From the NCBI RefSeq assembly GCF_000176855.2, contig NC_015138.1, positions 1,426,001 through 1,490,000 on the forward strand: a stretch of DNA of 64,000 nt, given 5' to 3'. Positions within the stretch are counted from its first letter, which is position 1; every line of letters starts with the position of its first letter. Below the pieces are notes generated by a model that saw only the letters and a program-made list of their open reading frames with translations, had not been told where the DNA came from and made no database searches. Below are positions 48,950 through 58,193 of the stretch, piece after piece. The position numbers and the translations under genes were made by a program. Source of the DNA: Paracidovorax avenae ATCC 19860 (GTDB taxonomy: Bacteria; Pseudomonadota; Gammaproteobacteria; Burkholderiales; Burkholderiaceae_C).

Positions 48950-49707
48950 TGCTCTGGAGCGCCGCCCTCGCGGGCGTGGGGGGCATTGTCGGCATCGTCG
49001 CCGTCACGGTGGGCGGGGGCGTCACGCTCGGCGTGCCCCTGCTGCTGCTGCTGGGCCACCCGGCGGCCACCGCGATCGCCACCGTCAAGTTCGCGCTGAT
49101 CGGCTCCTTCGCCACGGGCGCGCTGGTGCACCGCCAGGACCAGCGCTCCGAAGTGGCCGTGCCCTGGCTGCTCTGGCCACTGTGCGTGGCAGGCTCCGTG
49201 ACCGGTTCCCTGCTCGCCACCGGCATGGACGAGCGCCTGCTCAAGTTCCTCGTCGTCGTGCTCATGGCGGGCGTCCTCTGGATCACCTACCGCACCGACC
49301 TGTCGGCCAAGGGCGTCGCGCCGGGGTCGGGTGGAGCGCGCATGTCGGCCGGTGGCGTGGCCACCGTGTTCGCGCTGTGCGTGTATTCCGGGTTCTTCGG
49401 CGCGGGCTTCGGCACTTTCCTCATCTTCGCGCTCATGCATTTCTTCGGGCTCAGCTTCGCGCAGAGCGCTTCGGTCATGACGCGCATCAACCTGCTGGTC
49501 GTGGGCGCCTCGGTGAGTACCTTCGCCAGCAAGGGCGTGATCGACTTCCAGCTGGGCATTCCGCTGCTGCTGGGATGCGCAGTGGGCGGAATGATGGGCG
49601 CCTGGACCGCCAAGACCCTGTCGCCGCATCGCATGAAGGCGATGTTCCTGGTCTTCTCCATGCTGCTGGGCTCCAAGCTTCTCTGGGACGCCATGGTTCC
49701 TGCCTGA
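48943..49707 (+). CDS. TSUP (TauE/SafE) family permease
   Basis: 254 residues from ATG 48943, overlapping the transcarbamylase stop by 7 nt (ATG 48949 is an alternative). Eight helices in two repeats, each opening with the family pattern: [20 protein letters not shown] and [24 protein letters not shown] carriers move sulfite, sulfoacetate, taurine-derived anions or other organic anions. Translational overlap suggests it transports the substrate or product of the transcarbamylase. Confidence 0.9.
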   Translation: MVMLWSAALAGVGGIVGIVAVTVGGGVTLGVPLLLLLGHPAATAIATVKFALIGSFATGALVHRQDQRSEVAVPWLLWPLCVAGSVTGSLLATGMDERLLKFLVVVLMAGVLWITYRTDLSAKGVAPGSGGARMSAGGVATVFALCVYSGFFGAGFGTFLIFALMHFFGLSFAQSASVMTRINLLVVGASVSTFASKGVIDFQLGIPLLLGCAVGGMMGAWTAKTLSPHRMKAMFLVFSMLLGSKLLWDAMVPA

Positions 49708-49739
49708 AACCGGGCAACGCCCGAGACTGTCGCGCTCCG

Positions 49740-49754
49740 CTCCCCGAGGGGGAG
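49740..49754. repeat. CTCCCC-GAG-GGGGAG palindrome, REP/terminator-like
   Basis: Perfect 6-bp stem with 3-nt loop, flanked by GCTCCG and TGCGTC. Short palindromes of this kind recur between genes in Comamonadaceae as far as I recall. It lies 33 nt past the TSUP stop and may end that operon's transcript. Confidence 0.4.
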
Positions 49755-49790
49755 TGCGTCATCCACCACCGATGCGGCAAAGATCACGAT

Positions 49791-49810
49791 GGTGAGGGTA
49801 ATTCCTCACC
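49791..49810. promoter_or_regulatory. GGTGAGG-N6-CCTCACC inverted repeat
   Basis: Perfect 7-bp inverted repeat between the TSUP gene and the Bug receptor gene, 86 nt before the latter's ATG. No T-run follows, so an operator or mRNA hairpin is more likely than a terminator. Confidence 0.4.
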
Positions 49811-49895
49811 AGGGGTGACGCTGCGTGCAACGATGCTCTTGCCTTCCCCGCGCGGGGATGTACATCGTTTTCACGCAGTTACAAAAGGGATTGCC

Positions 49896-50858
49896 ATGCA
49901 TCGTCGAAACTGGTTCGGATTCGTGCTTCTTGCTGCCGCGGGCGGGGCCTGGGCCCAGGCCTATCCCTCCAAGCCCATCCGCCTGGTCGTGCCCTTCGCG
50001 CCGGGAGGCACCACCGACATCATCGCGCGCGTGATCGCCGACCCCCTGGCACGCGCGCTGGGGCAGCCGGTGGTGGTGGAAAACAAGGCCGGCGGCGGCG
50101 GCATCGTCGGCGCGTCCGACACGGCCAAGGCGACGCCGGACGGCTATTCGCTGGGCATCGCCACCGTGTCCACCACGGCCGCCAACCCCGCGATCAACCC
50201 GCGCACGCCGTACAACCCGCTGACGGATTTCACGCCGATCATCAACATCGCCGCCACGCCCAACATCATCGCGGTGAACCCCAATTTTCCTGCCAAGGAC
50301 TACCAGGGCTTCCTCGCGGAAGTCAGGAAGGTGCCGGGCAAGTATTCGTACTCCTCCTCCGGCACCGGCGGCATCGGCCACCTGCAGATGGAGCTCTACA
50401 AGAGCCTGACGCAGGTCTTCGTCACGCACATTCCCTACCGCGGCGCCGGGCCGGCGCTCAACGATACCGTGGCCGGACAGGTGCCGATCATCTTCGACAA
50501 CCTGCCGTCCACGCTGCCCTTCATCAAGGAGAACCGTCTGGTGCCCATCGTCGTGGCCGCGCCGCAGCGCGTGGCCGCGCTGCCCAATGTCCCGACCTTC
50601 AAGGAAATCGGCCTGGAGCCGGTGAACCGGATGGCCTACTACGGCATCCTCGGCCCGAAGGGCCTGCCGCGCGATGTGGTGGACAAGGTCAACGCGGGTG
50701 TGCGCAAGGCACTGGAGGACCCGGCCGTGCGCAAGCGCATCGAGGACACGGGTTCGCTGATCGTGGGCAACACGCCCGAGCAGTTCGCCGAGCAGATCAA
50801 GGCGGAGTTCGATGTGTACAAGACGGTGGTGCAGAAGCAGAAGCTCTCGCTCGAGTGA
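49896..50858 (+). CDS. Tripartite tricarboxylate transporter receptor, Bug family
   Basis: 320 residues from ATG 49896 with AAAAGGGATTGCC upstream. Signal peptide ending near AWAQ (residue 21), then the TctC/Bug fold: [75 protein letters not shown]. Periplasmic solute receptor. No TctA/TctB membrane genes are in the window, which is normal for the many orphan Bug proteins of Comamonadaceae. Ligand unknown. Confidence 0.92.
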   Translation: MHRRNWFGFVLLAAAGGAWAQAYPSKPIRLVVPFAPGGTTDIIARVIADPLARALGQPVVVENKAGGGGIVGASDTAKATPDGYSLGIATVSTTAANPAINPRTPYNPLTDFTPIINIAATPNIIAVNPNFPAKDYQGFLAEVRKVPGKYSYSSSGTGGIGHLQMELYKSLTQVFVTHIPYRGAGPALNDTVAGQVPIIFDNLPSTLPFIKENRLVPIVVAAPQRVAALPNVPTFKEIGLEPVNRMAYYGILGPKGLPRDVVDKVNAGVRKALEDPAVRKRIEDTGSLIVGNTPEQFAEQIKAEFDVYKTVVQKQKLSLE

Positions 50859-50905
50859 CCCGCAGGCCGGCCGCCCGGACGGGCGGTACGGCCCCGGGGG
50901 GCGTG

Positions 50906-50911
50906 TTAACT
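50906..50911 (+). promoter_or_regulatory. -10-like TTAACT of xerD
   Basis: TTAACT ends 9 nt before the xerD ATG at 50921; the intervening TCGCGCCCC has no ribosome site. Confidence 0.35.
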
Positions 50912-50920
50912 TCGCGCCCC

Positions 50921-51832
50921 ATGACCCTTTCGCCCGCCAGCCAGACTGCCATCGACGCATTCATCGACGCCCTCTGGCTCGAAGACGGCCTCTCGCGCAA
51001 TACGCTGGCGGCCTACCGCCGCGACCTCGCGCTGTATGCGCAGTGGCTCGGGCAGCACGCTCCTGATACCGCGGGCGCGCTGGACGCCACGGCGGAGCAC
51101 CACCTGAAGGCGTATTTTTCGGCGCGCCACGCGGAAACGCGCGCCACATCGGCCAACCGCCGGCTGACGGTGCTGCGGCGGTATTTCCAGTGGGCGCTGC
51201 GCGAGCGCCGCATCGGCGCCGATCCCACCGTGCGCCTGCAGGCGGCGCGGCAACCGCTGCGGGTGCCCAAGACCCTGTCGGCCGCGCAGGTCGAGGCCCT
51301 TCTGCAGGCCCCCGATACGTCCACGCCGCTGGGCCTGCGCGACCGCGCGATGCTGGAACTCATGTATGCCAGCGGCCTGCGCGTGACCGAACTGGTCACC
51401 TTGAAGACCTACCACGCCAGCCTGTCCGAGGGCGTGCTGCGGGTGATGGGCAAGGGCAGCAAGGAGCGCCTCGTGCCCTTCGGGGAGGTCGCAGCGCAAT
51501 GGATGCAGCGGTACCTGAACGAGGCCCGCGCCGACATCCTGGCAGGGCAACAGACCGACGACCTGTTCGTGACCCGGCGCGGTGCCGGCATGACGCGCGC
51601 CATGTTCTGGGTGGTCGTGAAGAAACATGCCCAGGCGGCCGGAATCACCGTGCCGCTGTCGCCGCACACGCTGCGCCATGCTTTCGCCACGCACCTGCTC
51701 AACCACGGCGCGGACCTGCGGGTGGTCCAACTGCTGCTGGGGCATGCGGACATTTCCACCACCACGATCTACACCCACGTGGCGCGGGAGCGGCTCAAGG
51801 CGCTGCATGCCCAGCACCATCCCAGGGGCTGA
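50921..51832 (+). CDS. xerD: Tyrosine recombinase XerD
   Basis: 303 residues from ATG 50921; the upstream in-frame extension is Pro/Gly-rich and not homologous. N-terminal SAM-like core-binding domain (IDAFIDALWLEDGLSRNTLA) and C-terminal catalytic domain with Arg154 (ASGLRVTEL), Lys178 (GKGSKERLVP), His249/Arg252 (HTLRHAFATH), His275 (LLGHADISTT) and nucleophile Tyr284 (IYTHV). Resolves chromosome dimers at dif with XerC. It is a housekeeping recombinase, not an integron or phage integrase, and lies between two Bug genes. Confidence 0.95.
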   Translation: MTLSPASQTAIDAFIDALWLEDGLSRNTLAAYRRDLALYAQWLGQHAPDTAGALDATAEHHLKAYFSARHAETRATSANRRLTVLRRYFQWALRERRIGADPTVRLQAARQPLRVPKTLSAAQVEALLQAPDTSTPLGLRDRAMLELMYASGLRVTELVTLKTYHASLSEGVLRVMGKGSKERLVPFGEVAAQWMQRYLNEARADILAGQQTDDLFVTRRGAGMTRAMFWVVVKKHAQAAGITVPLSPHTLRHAFATHLLNHGADLRVVQLLLGHADISTTTIYTHVARERLKALHAQHHPRG

Positions 51833-51923
51833 GGGCCGCCCTGTGCCTGGCGGCGCGCACAATCGCCGCTGTGTTCCGCATCCCTTTTCCGTCTTTTTCG
51901 TGTTTCCTGAAACGGTGGTTCCG

Positions 51924-52934
51924 ATGATCGATTCGTTGTCGCGCAGGCGCGCGCTCCTTTTGTGTGCCTCGGCCCCGCTGGCCGCGGCAGCCATGGCTCC
52001 GTCCCATGTGCTGGCGCAGGGCTCCGCGGCCGATTGGCCGGGCTCCCGGCCCATCCGCATCATCGTGGCCTATCCGGCCGGCGGGGTGAGCGACGTCATG
52101 GCGCGGGCGCTCGGAGACCGTCTCTCGGCGCAGCTGGGCACGCCCGTCATCGTGGACAACAAGGCGGGGGCGGGTGGCGCGATCGCCATGGATGCCGTGG
52201 CCAAGGCCCCGGCGGACGGCCATACGCTGGGCTTTTCGTCGATCAGCCCGCTGGTGCTGAGTCCGCACCTGGGCCGGTTGCCGTTCGATCCCGTGCGCGA
52301 TATCGCCCCCGTGGCCAGCGTGATGGTGTCGCCGGTGCTCCTGCTGGCCACGCCTGCCTGCACCGCCCGGGATTTCCCCGCACTGGTCGCCCAGGCCAGG
52401 GCGCGGCCCGGCGAGGTGCGATGGGCGACCTCGGGGCAGGCCTCCCTCGGGCACATCATGCTCGAGCAGATCATGCAGGCGTCGGGGGCGAAGATCACGC
52501 ATGTGCCCTACAAGGGCGGCGGCCAGCAACTCAACGATGCGCTGAGCGGACAGTTCGAGATCCTTTCCACCAACGCAGGGCCGGCGGTCGCCCAGCACAT
52601 CCAGGGCGGCAAGCTGCGCGCCCTCGCCGTGGGGGCGCCGCAGCGGGTGGATGGCCTGCCTGGCACGCCCACCCTGGCCGAGCTGGGGATGCCGGCGGCC
52701 AACCTGAGTTCGCAGTTCGGCATCTTCGCGCCGGGCAGGACGCCGTCCGCGATCCTGGATCGGCTCAATGCCGAGATCAACAAGGCCCTGGCATGGCCAG
52801 AACTGCGCGCCAAGCTGGTGGCGACGGGCAATGTGCCCCTGGGTGGTGCGTCCGCGGACTTCGCGCGGGAAATCGCCCGCGAGTCCCAGGGCAATGCCGC
52901 GATCATCCGCGCGGCCCGCATCCAGCTGGATTGA
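51924..52934 (+). CDS. Tripartite tricarboxylate transporter receptor, Bug family
   Basis: 336 residues from ATG 51924. Tat-like signal SRRRALLLCASAPLAAAAMA, cut near LAQ (residue 32). Bug fold: RPIRIIVAYPAGGVSDVMAR, GTPVIVDNKAGAGGAIAMDA, TSGQASLGHIMLEQIMQASG, HVPYKGGGQQLNDALSGQFE. Periplasmic receptor of unknown ligand; only distantly similar to the Bug protein at 49896. It converges with the HDOD pair, 12 nt between stop codons. Confidence 0.92.
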   Translation: MIDSLSRRRALLLCASAPLAAAAMAPSHVLAQGSAADWPGSRPIRIIVAYPAGGVSDVMARALGDRLSAQLGTPVIVDNKAGAGGAIAMDAVAKAPADGHTLGFSSISPLVLSPHLGRLPFDPVRDIAPVASVMVSPVLLLATPACTARDFPALVAQARARPGEVRWATSGQASLGHIMLEQIMQASGAKITHVPYKGGGQQLNDALSGQFEILSTNAGPAVAQHIQGGKLRALAVGAPQRVDGLPGTPTLAELGMPAANLSSQFGIFAPGRTPSAILDRLNAEINKALAWPELRAKLVATGNVPLGGASADFAREIARESQGNAAIIRAARIQLD

Positions 52935-52946
52935 GCCCGAGGCGGG

Positions 52947-54236
52947 TCAGCCTTCTCCCAGGCTTTCGGCCCAGGTCAGGGCCTGCAGGTGGGCCCAGTT
53001 GACCTGGCGGTTCGAGAGGTGCAGCGCCTCGGCGGCCTGGGCGAAGGCCACCTCGTCACCGCTTTCGCAGGCCTTGGTGAGTTCGAGGAACGGCGCGAAC
53101 ACGCCGGTGTTGTGCAGCAGCGCATCGATCACCGGCTGCGGCAGGGCCACCGATTCGAGGGCCTTGTCCAGCGGCACCCCGAGCATGGCGTCCAGCAGGG
53201 AGAACACGCCCACCACGAAGGCGTTGTCGCACTCCTCGGGCGGCAGCAGTTCGGCGGCGAGCAGTTCCATCAGGCGGCCTCGCACGACGGCCGTCTGGCC
53301 CACGGCCGGCGGGGATCCACCGGCGCGCGAGGTGGTCATCAGCAGTGCCGCCCAGCGGAAGAGCTTTTTGAGGCCGAGGATCATGACCGCGTGCCGGAAC
53401 GAGGTGATCTCGCAGGACAGCCCGAAGCCCGAGGAGTTGATGAAGCGCAGCAGGTTGAAGGACAGCGTGGGATCCTTCTTGAGCAGGTCTTCGATCTCCG
53501 CAGTGCTGGCCTGCTTGCGCACCAGGTTGATGAGCTGGATGATCGTCGCCTGCGAGGGACGGATGGTCTGGGCCTTCACGAGTGCGGGCTTGGCGAACCA
53601 GAAACCCTGGAACAGCTTCACGCCGAGCGCCGCCATGCGTTCGTGCTGCTCGGCGGTCTCCACCTTCTCGGCCACCAGCGTGGCCTGGCTGTTGGCGCGG
53701 GCGAATTTCACGAGCGGCTCGGCCAGCTCGGGCCGGAAGGCCTGCATGTCGAGCTTCACGAAGGCTGCCATCCGCAGCCAGCTGCCGTAGTTGCGACGCA
53801 GCACGTTCTGGCTGAAGGCGAGGCGGAAACCCCGCGTCCGCAGGCCTTCGAGGGTGGAAAGGCGGCCCTCGATCTCCTCCACGCTGGCCGTGTCCGCCAG
53901 GGTGGGAACTTCCAGCACCACCTTCTCGGGGTGGATGAGCTCCAGGTGGCCGCCCGCGAGGCTCTCGTGCGTGCAATTGATGAAGACCGTCTTCTTGCCC
54001 ACCAGGGCCTCGGTGCCCGCGTAGGAGAGCGCATTGAAGAGCAGGGCCGCGTCGCTGGCGGCAGTGTGCGCGTCGGAGGCGGTGGAGCGGTCGAAGAGCT
54101 CGTAGCCGAAGACGGCGCGGTGCTCGTCCACGATGGCCTGGCGCGCGATGATGGCCAGGTTGCCATCGTCCGTCGGCGCGCCTTCCTGGGGCTGGGTGGG
54201 TTCGAAAGCGGGGGCGTTTTCGTTATTGCTCGACAT
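52947..54236 (-). CDS. Degenerate EAL plus HDOD signalling protein (YuxH-like), downstream copy
   Basis: 429 residues from ATG 54236; an apparently huge frame upstream covers the paralogue in another frame and is not coding. Residues 28-230 are a degenerate EAL domain: IIARQAIVDEHRAVFGYELF, VFINCTHESLAGGHLELI, LVAEKVETAEQ, KLFQGFWFAKP. The c-di-GMP catalytic DDFGTG segment is missing (LAFSQNVLRR instead), so no phosphodiesterase activity is expected. The HDOD domain follows (about 235-420): LSFNLLRFINSSGFGL, ITSFRHAVMILGLKKLFRWA. Probably links second-messenger or stress signals to motility. Tandem duplicate of the next gene. Confidence 0.88.
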   Translation of the reverse strand: MSSNNENAPAFEPTQPQEGAPTDDGNLAIIARQAIVDEHRAVFGYELFDRSTASDAHTAASDAALLFNALSYAGTEALVGKKTVFINCTHESLAGGHLELIHPEKVVLEVPTLADTASVEEIEGRLSTLEGLRTRGFRLAFSQNVLRRNYGSWLRMAAFVKLDMQAFRPELAEPLVKFARANSQATLVAEKVETAEQHERMAALGVKLFQGFWFAKPALVKAQTIRPSQATIIQLINLVRKQASTAEIEDLLKKDPTLSFNLLRFINSSGFGLSCEITSFRHAVMILGLKKLFRWAALLMTTSRAGGSPPAVGQTAVVRGRLMELLAAELLPPEECDNAFVVGVFSLLDAMLGVPLDKALESVALPQPVIDALLHNTGVFAPFLELTKACESGDEVAFAQAAEALHLSNRQVNWAHLQALTWAESLGEG

Positions 54237-54385
54237 GGGCTTGAGGAGAAGGTATGGCCGGGCGGGTGGGCCCTTGGCAGGCTGCCACCTTACCACCAAG
54301 GAAGGCGCCTGCAAGCCTGCGCACCGCCGGTCGGCGTGCGCCGGAGCATGAGCGGAACGGCACGGCGGCTGGCAGGGGCATCGGT

Positions 54386-55645
54386 TCAGTCCGTCATCTG
54401 GTCGGCCCAGGCCAGGGCCTGCAGGTGGGCCCAGTTGATCTGCTGGCTGGTGAGGTGCAGCGTCGTGGCGGCCTGGTCGAAGAGGGCGTCGTCGCTCGAC
54501 TCGCAGGCTTCGGCAAGGCGCAGCAGTTCCCCGAGCACGCCTTCGCGGCGCAGCAGGGCGGCTGCCACGGAATCGGGTACGTGCAGCAGCCCGACCGCGG
54601 ACTCCATGGGCATGCTGAGCATCACGTCCAGCATCGAGAAGATGCCCACCACGAAGGCCTGGTCGGCCTCTTCCTGGGACAGCGTTTCCTGGGCGACCAG
54701 TTCCATCAGCCGTCCGCGGACCACGGCGGTGTGGCCCACGGCCGCGGGAATGCCGCCGATCCGCGATGCGGTCAGCAGCAGCGCGGCCCAGCGGAAGAGC
54801 TTCTTGAGGCCCATCAGCATGACCGCCTGGCGGAACGAGGTGATTTCGCGGGCCAGGCCGAAGCCGGACGAGTTGATGAGCCGCATCAGGTTGAAGGCGA
54901 GGCCTGCATCCTTCTTGAGGACTTCCTCGATCTCGTCGGTGCTGGCCTGCTGCCGCACGAGGTTGATGAGGTGGAGGATGTTGGTCTGCGACGGCGTCAG
55001 GAGCTTGGCCTCGACCACCGAGGGGCGCGAGAACCAGAAGCCCTGGAAGAGCTGCACGCCCATGCTGGAGGCCATGTCGTACTGCTGGGCGGTCTCCACC
55101 TTCTCGGCGATGAGCTCGGCGCGCGAATGGCGCCCCGCGTACTTGACGAGCACGGCCAGCTGGTCGGGCGCCAGCAGCGAGAGGTCGAGCTTGATGTAGT
55201 CGGCCAGCGGCAGCCAGGGGGCATAGGCGGATTCCAGCACTGTGTGGTTGAAGGCCAGGTGGAAGCCGCGCTCGCGCAGCGCCTGCAGGATCGGCAGGCG
55301 GGTTCCGACCTCGGTGGCGGCCGCATGGCCGAGCGGCGGGATCTCCAGCACCACCTTGTCGGGGTCCACCAGTTCGAGGTGGCCGCCCGCCAGGCTTTCG
55401 TGCGTGCAGTTGACGAAGATGAGTTTCTTGCCCACCAGCTCTTCGGTGCCTGCGTGCGACAGGGCCGTGAAGACGAGGAAGACGTCGGTGGCCGCGGTGT
55501 GCGCCACGCCCGCCCGAGAGCGGTTGAACAGCTCGTAGCCGATCACGGAGTGCTGGCCGTTGACGATCGCCTGCCGGGCGATCATGGCGCCCGGCGCGGT
55601 GCCGGCCGGTCCCTGGAGGGTCATGGTGGGTGGGTTGGGATGCAT
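54386..55645 (-). CDS. Degenerate EAL plus HDOD signalling protein (YuxH-like), upstream copy
   Basis: 419 residues (ATG 55645, or 55624 giving MTLQGPAG). Same architecture as the downstream copy: MIARQAIVNGQHSVIGYELF, VNCTHESLAGGHLELVDPDK, LIAEKVETAQQ, VQLFQGFWFSRPSVVEAK, then HDOD with LAFNLMRLINSSGFGL and ITSFRQAVMLMGLKKLFRWA. The DDFGTG catalytic motif is again absent (LAFNHTVLES). The end LTSQQINWAHLQALAWADQ is nearly the same as in the paralogue. 149 nt separate the two. A TACAAT box lies at 55697-55702. Confidence 0.88.
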   Translation of the reverse strand: MHPNPPTMTLQGPAGTAPGAMIARQAIVNGQHSVIGYELFNRSRAGVAHTAATDVFLVFTALSHAGTEELVGKKLIFVNCTHESLAGGHLELVDPDKVVLEIPPLGHAAATEVGTRLPILQALRERGFHLAFNHTVLESAYAPWLPLADYIKLDLSLLAPDQLAVLVKYAGRHSRAELIAEKVETAQQYDMASSMGVQLFQGFWFSRPSVVEAKLLTPSQTNILHLINLVRQQASTDEIEEVLKKDAGLAFNLMRLINSSGFGLAREITSFRQAVMLMGLKKLFRWAALLLTASRIGGIPAAVGHTAVVRGRLMELVAQETLSQEEADQAFVVGIFSMLDVMLSMPMESAVGLLHVPDSVAAALLRREGVLGELLRLAEACESSDDALFDQAATTLHLTSQQINWAHLQALAWADQMTD

Positions 55646-55696
55646 GCCGGATGCGTGGACGAAAGCCGCCCCGCGGCATGCGGTGCGGGCTGGATC

Positions 55697-55702
55697 ATTG
55701 TA
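55697..55702 (-). promoter_or_regulatory. -10-like TACAAT upstream of the HDOD pair
   Basis: Minus-strand TACAAT in the AT-rich GAATTTTCTACAAT context, about 51 nt before the ATG at 55645. No good -35 is visible at 17 nt. Confidence 0.4.
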
Positions 55703-55733
55703 GAAAATTCCCCGTGTCCCCGGTGGTTCCCCG

Positions 55734-56534
55734 TCATTCGGACTGCAGCCAGATCAATTCCGCTTCGCTGAAGCCCGCCTGGCGGCGCGCCGCCTCGTTG
55801 AACGGAGGCTTCAGGCGCGGTGCTTCGTAGCGCCGCACGAGTTCGCCGTAGTGGCTTTCCGGGTCGAGTCCGTCGCGCGCGCACAGCCATCGGTACCAGT
55901 GGTTGCCGATGGCCACGTGGCCGACTTCTTCCCGCAGGATGACGTCGAGGATGGCGACGGCCGCCAGTGCGTCGGGCGTGCCCACCTGCGTGAGCTTGCG
56001 CTGGATCAGTGGCGTGGCATCCAGCCCCCGGGCTTCCAGCGTGCGGGGGACCAGCGCCATCCGCGCCACGATGTCGTGCGCGGTCTTCTCGCACATGGTC
56101 CACAGCCCCTGGTGGGCCGGAAAGTCGCCATAGTCGTGGCCCATGTCCCGCAGGTGGCCGCGCAGCATCCGGAAGTGGGAGGCTTCCTCCGCGGCCACGC
56201 GCAGCCAGTCCCGGTAGTAGTCCGGCGGCATGCTGGAAAAGCGCCAGACGGCATCGAGCGCCAGGTTGATCGCGTTGAATTCGATGTGGGCGATGGCATG
56301 CAGCAGCACGGCCCGGCCGAGCGGCGTGGCGGGCGAGCGCCGGGCGACTTCCGTGTGGTGCCGCAGTTCAGGGCGGGCGGGGCGGCCGGGCAGCCCCTCC
56401 GGTGCCGGTGGCGCGGGGGCGAGAGGGTCCAGCGAGAGGTGCGCGGCCGAGGCGTGCAGCTCCAGCGCCCGGGCCGCCTTGTCCTCGGGATCGGTCAGGC
56501 ACAGGACCTGCAGGGCACGTTGTCGAAGCTCCAT
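55734..56534 (-). CDS. DUF455 ferritin-like domain protein
   Basis: 266 residues from ATG 56534. Ferritin-like helical bundle with the di-metal-type ExxH pairs: [39 protein letters not shown] and [21 protein letters not shown]455 is related to MiaE-type hydroxylases and rubrerythrins, but its reaction is not known. TAGAAT lies 7 nt before the ATG. Divergent from the gamma carbonic anhydrase gene with a 72-nt gap. Confidence 0.88.
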   Translation of the reverse strand: MELRQRALQVLCLTDPEDKAARALELHASAAHLSLDPLAPAPPAPEGLPGRPARPELRHHTEVARRSPATPLGRAVLLHAIAHIEFNAINLALDAVWRFSSMPPDYYRDWLRVAAEEASHFRMLRGHLRDMGHDYGDFPAHQGLWTMCEKTAHDIVARMALVPRTLEARGLDATPLIQRKLTQVGTPDALAAVAILDVILREEVGHVAIGNHWYRWLCARDGLDPESHYGELVRRYEAPRLKPPFNEAARRQAGFSEAELIWLQSE

Positions 56535-56541
56535 ACCTACA

Positions 56542-56547
56542 ATTCTA
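56542..56547 (-). promoter_or_regulatory. -10-like TAGAAT of the DUF455 gene
   Basis: Minus-strand TAGAAT, 7 nt before the ATG at 56534 (spacer TGTAGGT). No proper ribosome site. Confidence 0.4.
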
Positions 56548-56606
56548 GGTTTCCGCCCCCATGTGGAAGACCTGGGCGGGTAGAACGAAGCACAGGAGAC
56601 AGGACG

Positions 56607-57131
56607 ATGGCGCTTTATGAACTCGACGGCATGACCCCCCGCGTGGCCGAATCGGCCTGGGTCGCGGGCAGCGCGGAGGTGATGGGCAACGTGGTGCTCG
56701 GCGAGGACGCCAGCATCTGGTTCGGCGCCGTGCTGCGCGGCGACAACGAGACCCTCGCCATCGGCGCGGGCAGCAACGTGCAGGACGGCAGCGTGCTGCA
56801 CTCCGACCCGGGCCAGCCGCTGACGCTGGGCGAGCGCGTGACGGTGGGCCACAAGGTCGTGCTGCACGGTTGCACCGTGGGCGACGAGTCGCTCATCGGC
56901 ATCGGCGCCGTGGTGCTCAATGGTGCGAAGATCGGCCGCAACTGCCTCGTCGGCGCGGGTGCGCTGGTCACGGAAGGCAAGGAGTTCCCGGACGGCTCGA
57001 TGATACTGGGCAGTCCGGCCAAGGCCGTGAGGCAGCTCACGCCGGAACAGATCGAAGGCCTGCGCAGGAGCGCGCAGGTCTATATCGCCAATGCCCGGCG
57101 TTTCCGGGCGGGGCTGCACCGCACGGGTTGA
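56607..57131 (+). CDS. Gamma carbonic anhydrase family protein (YrdA-like)
   Basis: 174 residues from ATG 56607 with ACAGGAGACAGG upstream. Left-handed beta-helix of hexapeptide repeats ([20 protein letters not shown] onwards) and the three zinc histidines His65 (SVLHSDPG), His82 and His87 ([10 protein letters not shown]). C-terminal helix [15 protein letters not shown]. Cytoplasmic trimer. Whether it hydrates CO2 is unknown for most YrdA/PaaY-like proteins; the Glu of the archaeal acidic loop is lacking. hslO follows 31 nt later. Confidence 0.92.
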   Translation: MALYELDGMTPRVAESAWVAGSAEVMGNVVLGEDASIWFGAVLRGDNETLAIGAGSNVQDGSVLHSDPGQPLTLGERVTVGHKVVLHGCTVGDESLIGIGAVVLNGAKIGRNCLVGAGALVTEGKEFPDGSMILGSPAKAVRQLTPEQIEGLRRSAQVYIANARRFRAGLHRTG

Positions 57132-57162
57132 ACCCCGGCGTCCGCAGCCCATTTGACAGCAG

Positions 57163-58173
57163 ATGCAGAAAGACTCCAGGGTGTCAGAACTCCACAAGTT
57201 CCTCTTCGATGGCCTGCCGGTGCGCGGCATGATCGTCCGGCTCACGGATGCCTGGACCGAGATCCTCGCCCGCCGTTCCGGCAATAGCGCCACTGGCGCC
57301 TACCCGCCCGAGGTGCGCGAGCTGCTGGGCGAGATGGCGGCGGCCGGCGTGCTCATGCAGTCCAACATCAAGTTCAACGGTGCGCTGGTCCTGCAGGTCT
57401 TCGGCGACGGCCCGGTCAAGCTGGCCGTGGCCGAGGTGCAGTCCGACCTCGGGCTGCGCGCCACCGCGTCCATCCAGGGCGAGGTGCCCGTGGGGGCTCG
57501 GCTGTCCGACATGGTGAATGCCGGCGGCGGCGGGCGCTGCGCGATCACTCTCGACCCGAAGGACCGGCTGCCGGGCCAGCAGCCCTACCAGGGCGTGGTG
57601 CCCCTGCATGGCGACCGGCACGAGAAGCTGGAAAAGCTCAGCGACGTGCTGCAGCACTACATGCTGCAGTCCGAGCAGCTCGACACCACGCTGGTGCTCG
57701 CCGCGGACGACAAGGTGGCGGCGGGCCTGCTGATCCAGCGCATGCCCATCAAGGGCGAAGGCAACCTTGCCGGCACCGAACTCAGCCATAGCGAAAACGA
57801 GGACCAGATCGGACGCAACGAGGACTACAACCGCATCGCCACGCTGGCCGCGAGCCTCACGCGCGAGGAACTGCTGTCGCTGGACGTGGACACCGTGCTG
57901 CGCCGCCTCTTCTGGGAGGAAAAGCTGCTGCGCTTCGTGCCGAAGGAGGGGATGGAAGGCCCGCGCTTCGCCTGCACCTGCAGCCGGGACCGCGTCAGTT
58001 CCATGCTGCGCAGCCTGGGCCCGGAAGAGGCCGAGAGCATCCTCGCCGAACGCGGGGAGATCGAGGTGGCCTGCGAGTACTGCGGCCAGCAATACCGGTT
58101 CGACGCGGTGGATGCCGCGCAGATCTTCACCAGCGCCGCGGAATTGGCCCCGGGAACGAAGGCGGTTCAGTAG
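57163..58173 (+). CDS. hslO: Redox-regulated chaperone Hsp33
   Basis: 336 residues (ATG 57163; GTG 57181 would begin at VSELHKF). N-terminal core domain with VRGMIVRLTDAWTEIL and the NIKFNGALVLQVFGDGPVKL block, and the C-terminal redox switch with CTC (FACTCSRDR) and CEYC (ACEYCGQQY) zinc cysteines. Oxidation releases zinc and activates the holdase. Likely co-transcribed with the carbonic anhydrase-like gene. Confidence 0.96.
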   Translation: MQKDSRVSELHKFLFDGLPVRGMIVRLTDAWTEILARRSGNSATGAYPPEVRELLGEMAAAGVLMQSNIKFNGALVLQVFGDGPVKLAVAEVQSDLGLRATASIQGEVPVGARLSDMVNAGGGGRCAITLDPKDRLPGQQPYQGVVPLHGDRHEKLEKLSDVLQHYMLQSEQLDTTLVLAADDKVAAGLLIQRMPIKGEGNLAGTELSHSENEDQIGRNEDYNRIATLAASLTREELLSLDVDTVLRRLFWEEKLLRFVPKEGMEGPRFACTCSRDRVSSMLRSLGPEEAESILAERGEIEVACEYCGQQYRFDAVDAAQIFTSAAELAPGTKAVQ

Positions 58174-58178
58174 GGCGG

Positions 58179-58193
58179 GAGCGGTGGCCGCTC
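58179..58193. terminator. GAGCGG-TGG-CCGCTC hairpin between convergent genes
   Basis: 6-bp perfect stem with 3-nt loop, flanked by GGGCG and CAGCCC, in the 18-nt gap between hslO and the hypothetical gene. There is no T-run, so termination is only a possibility. Confidence 0.3.

Noticed and set aside
50921..51832. Tyrosine recombinase considered as an integrase marking a mobile element
   Set aside because: Length, motifs and lack of attachment sites, tRNA or phage genes fit chromosomal XerD.
52947..55679. 910-codon continuous minus-strand frame covering both HDOD genes
   Set aside because: Only its last 429 codons are the true downstream HDOD protein; the first part is an out-of-phase reading of the upstream paralogue.
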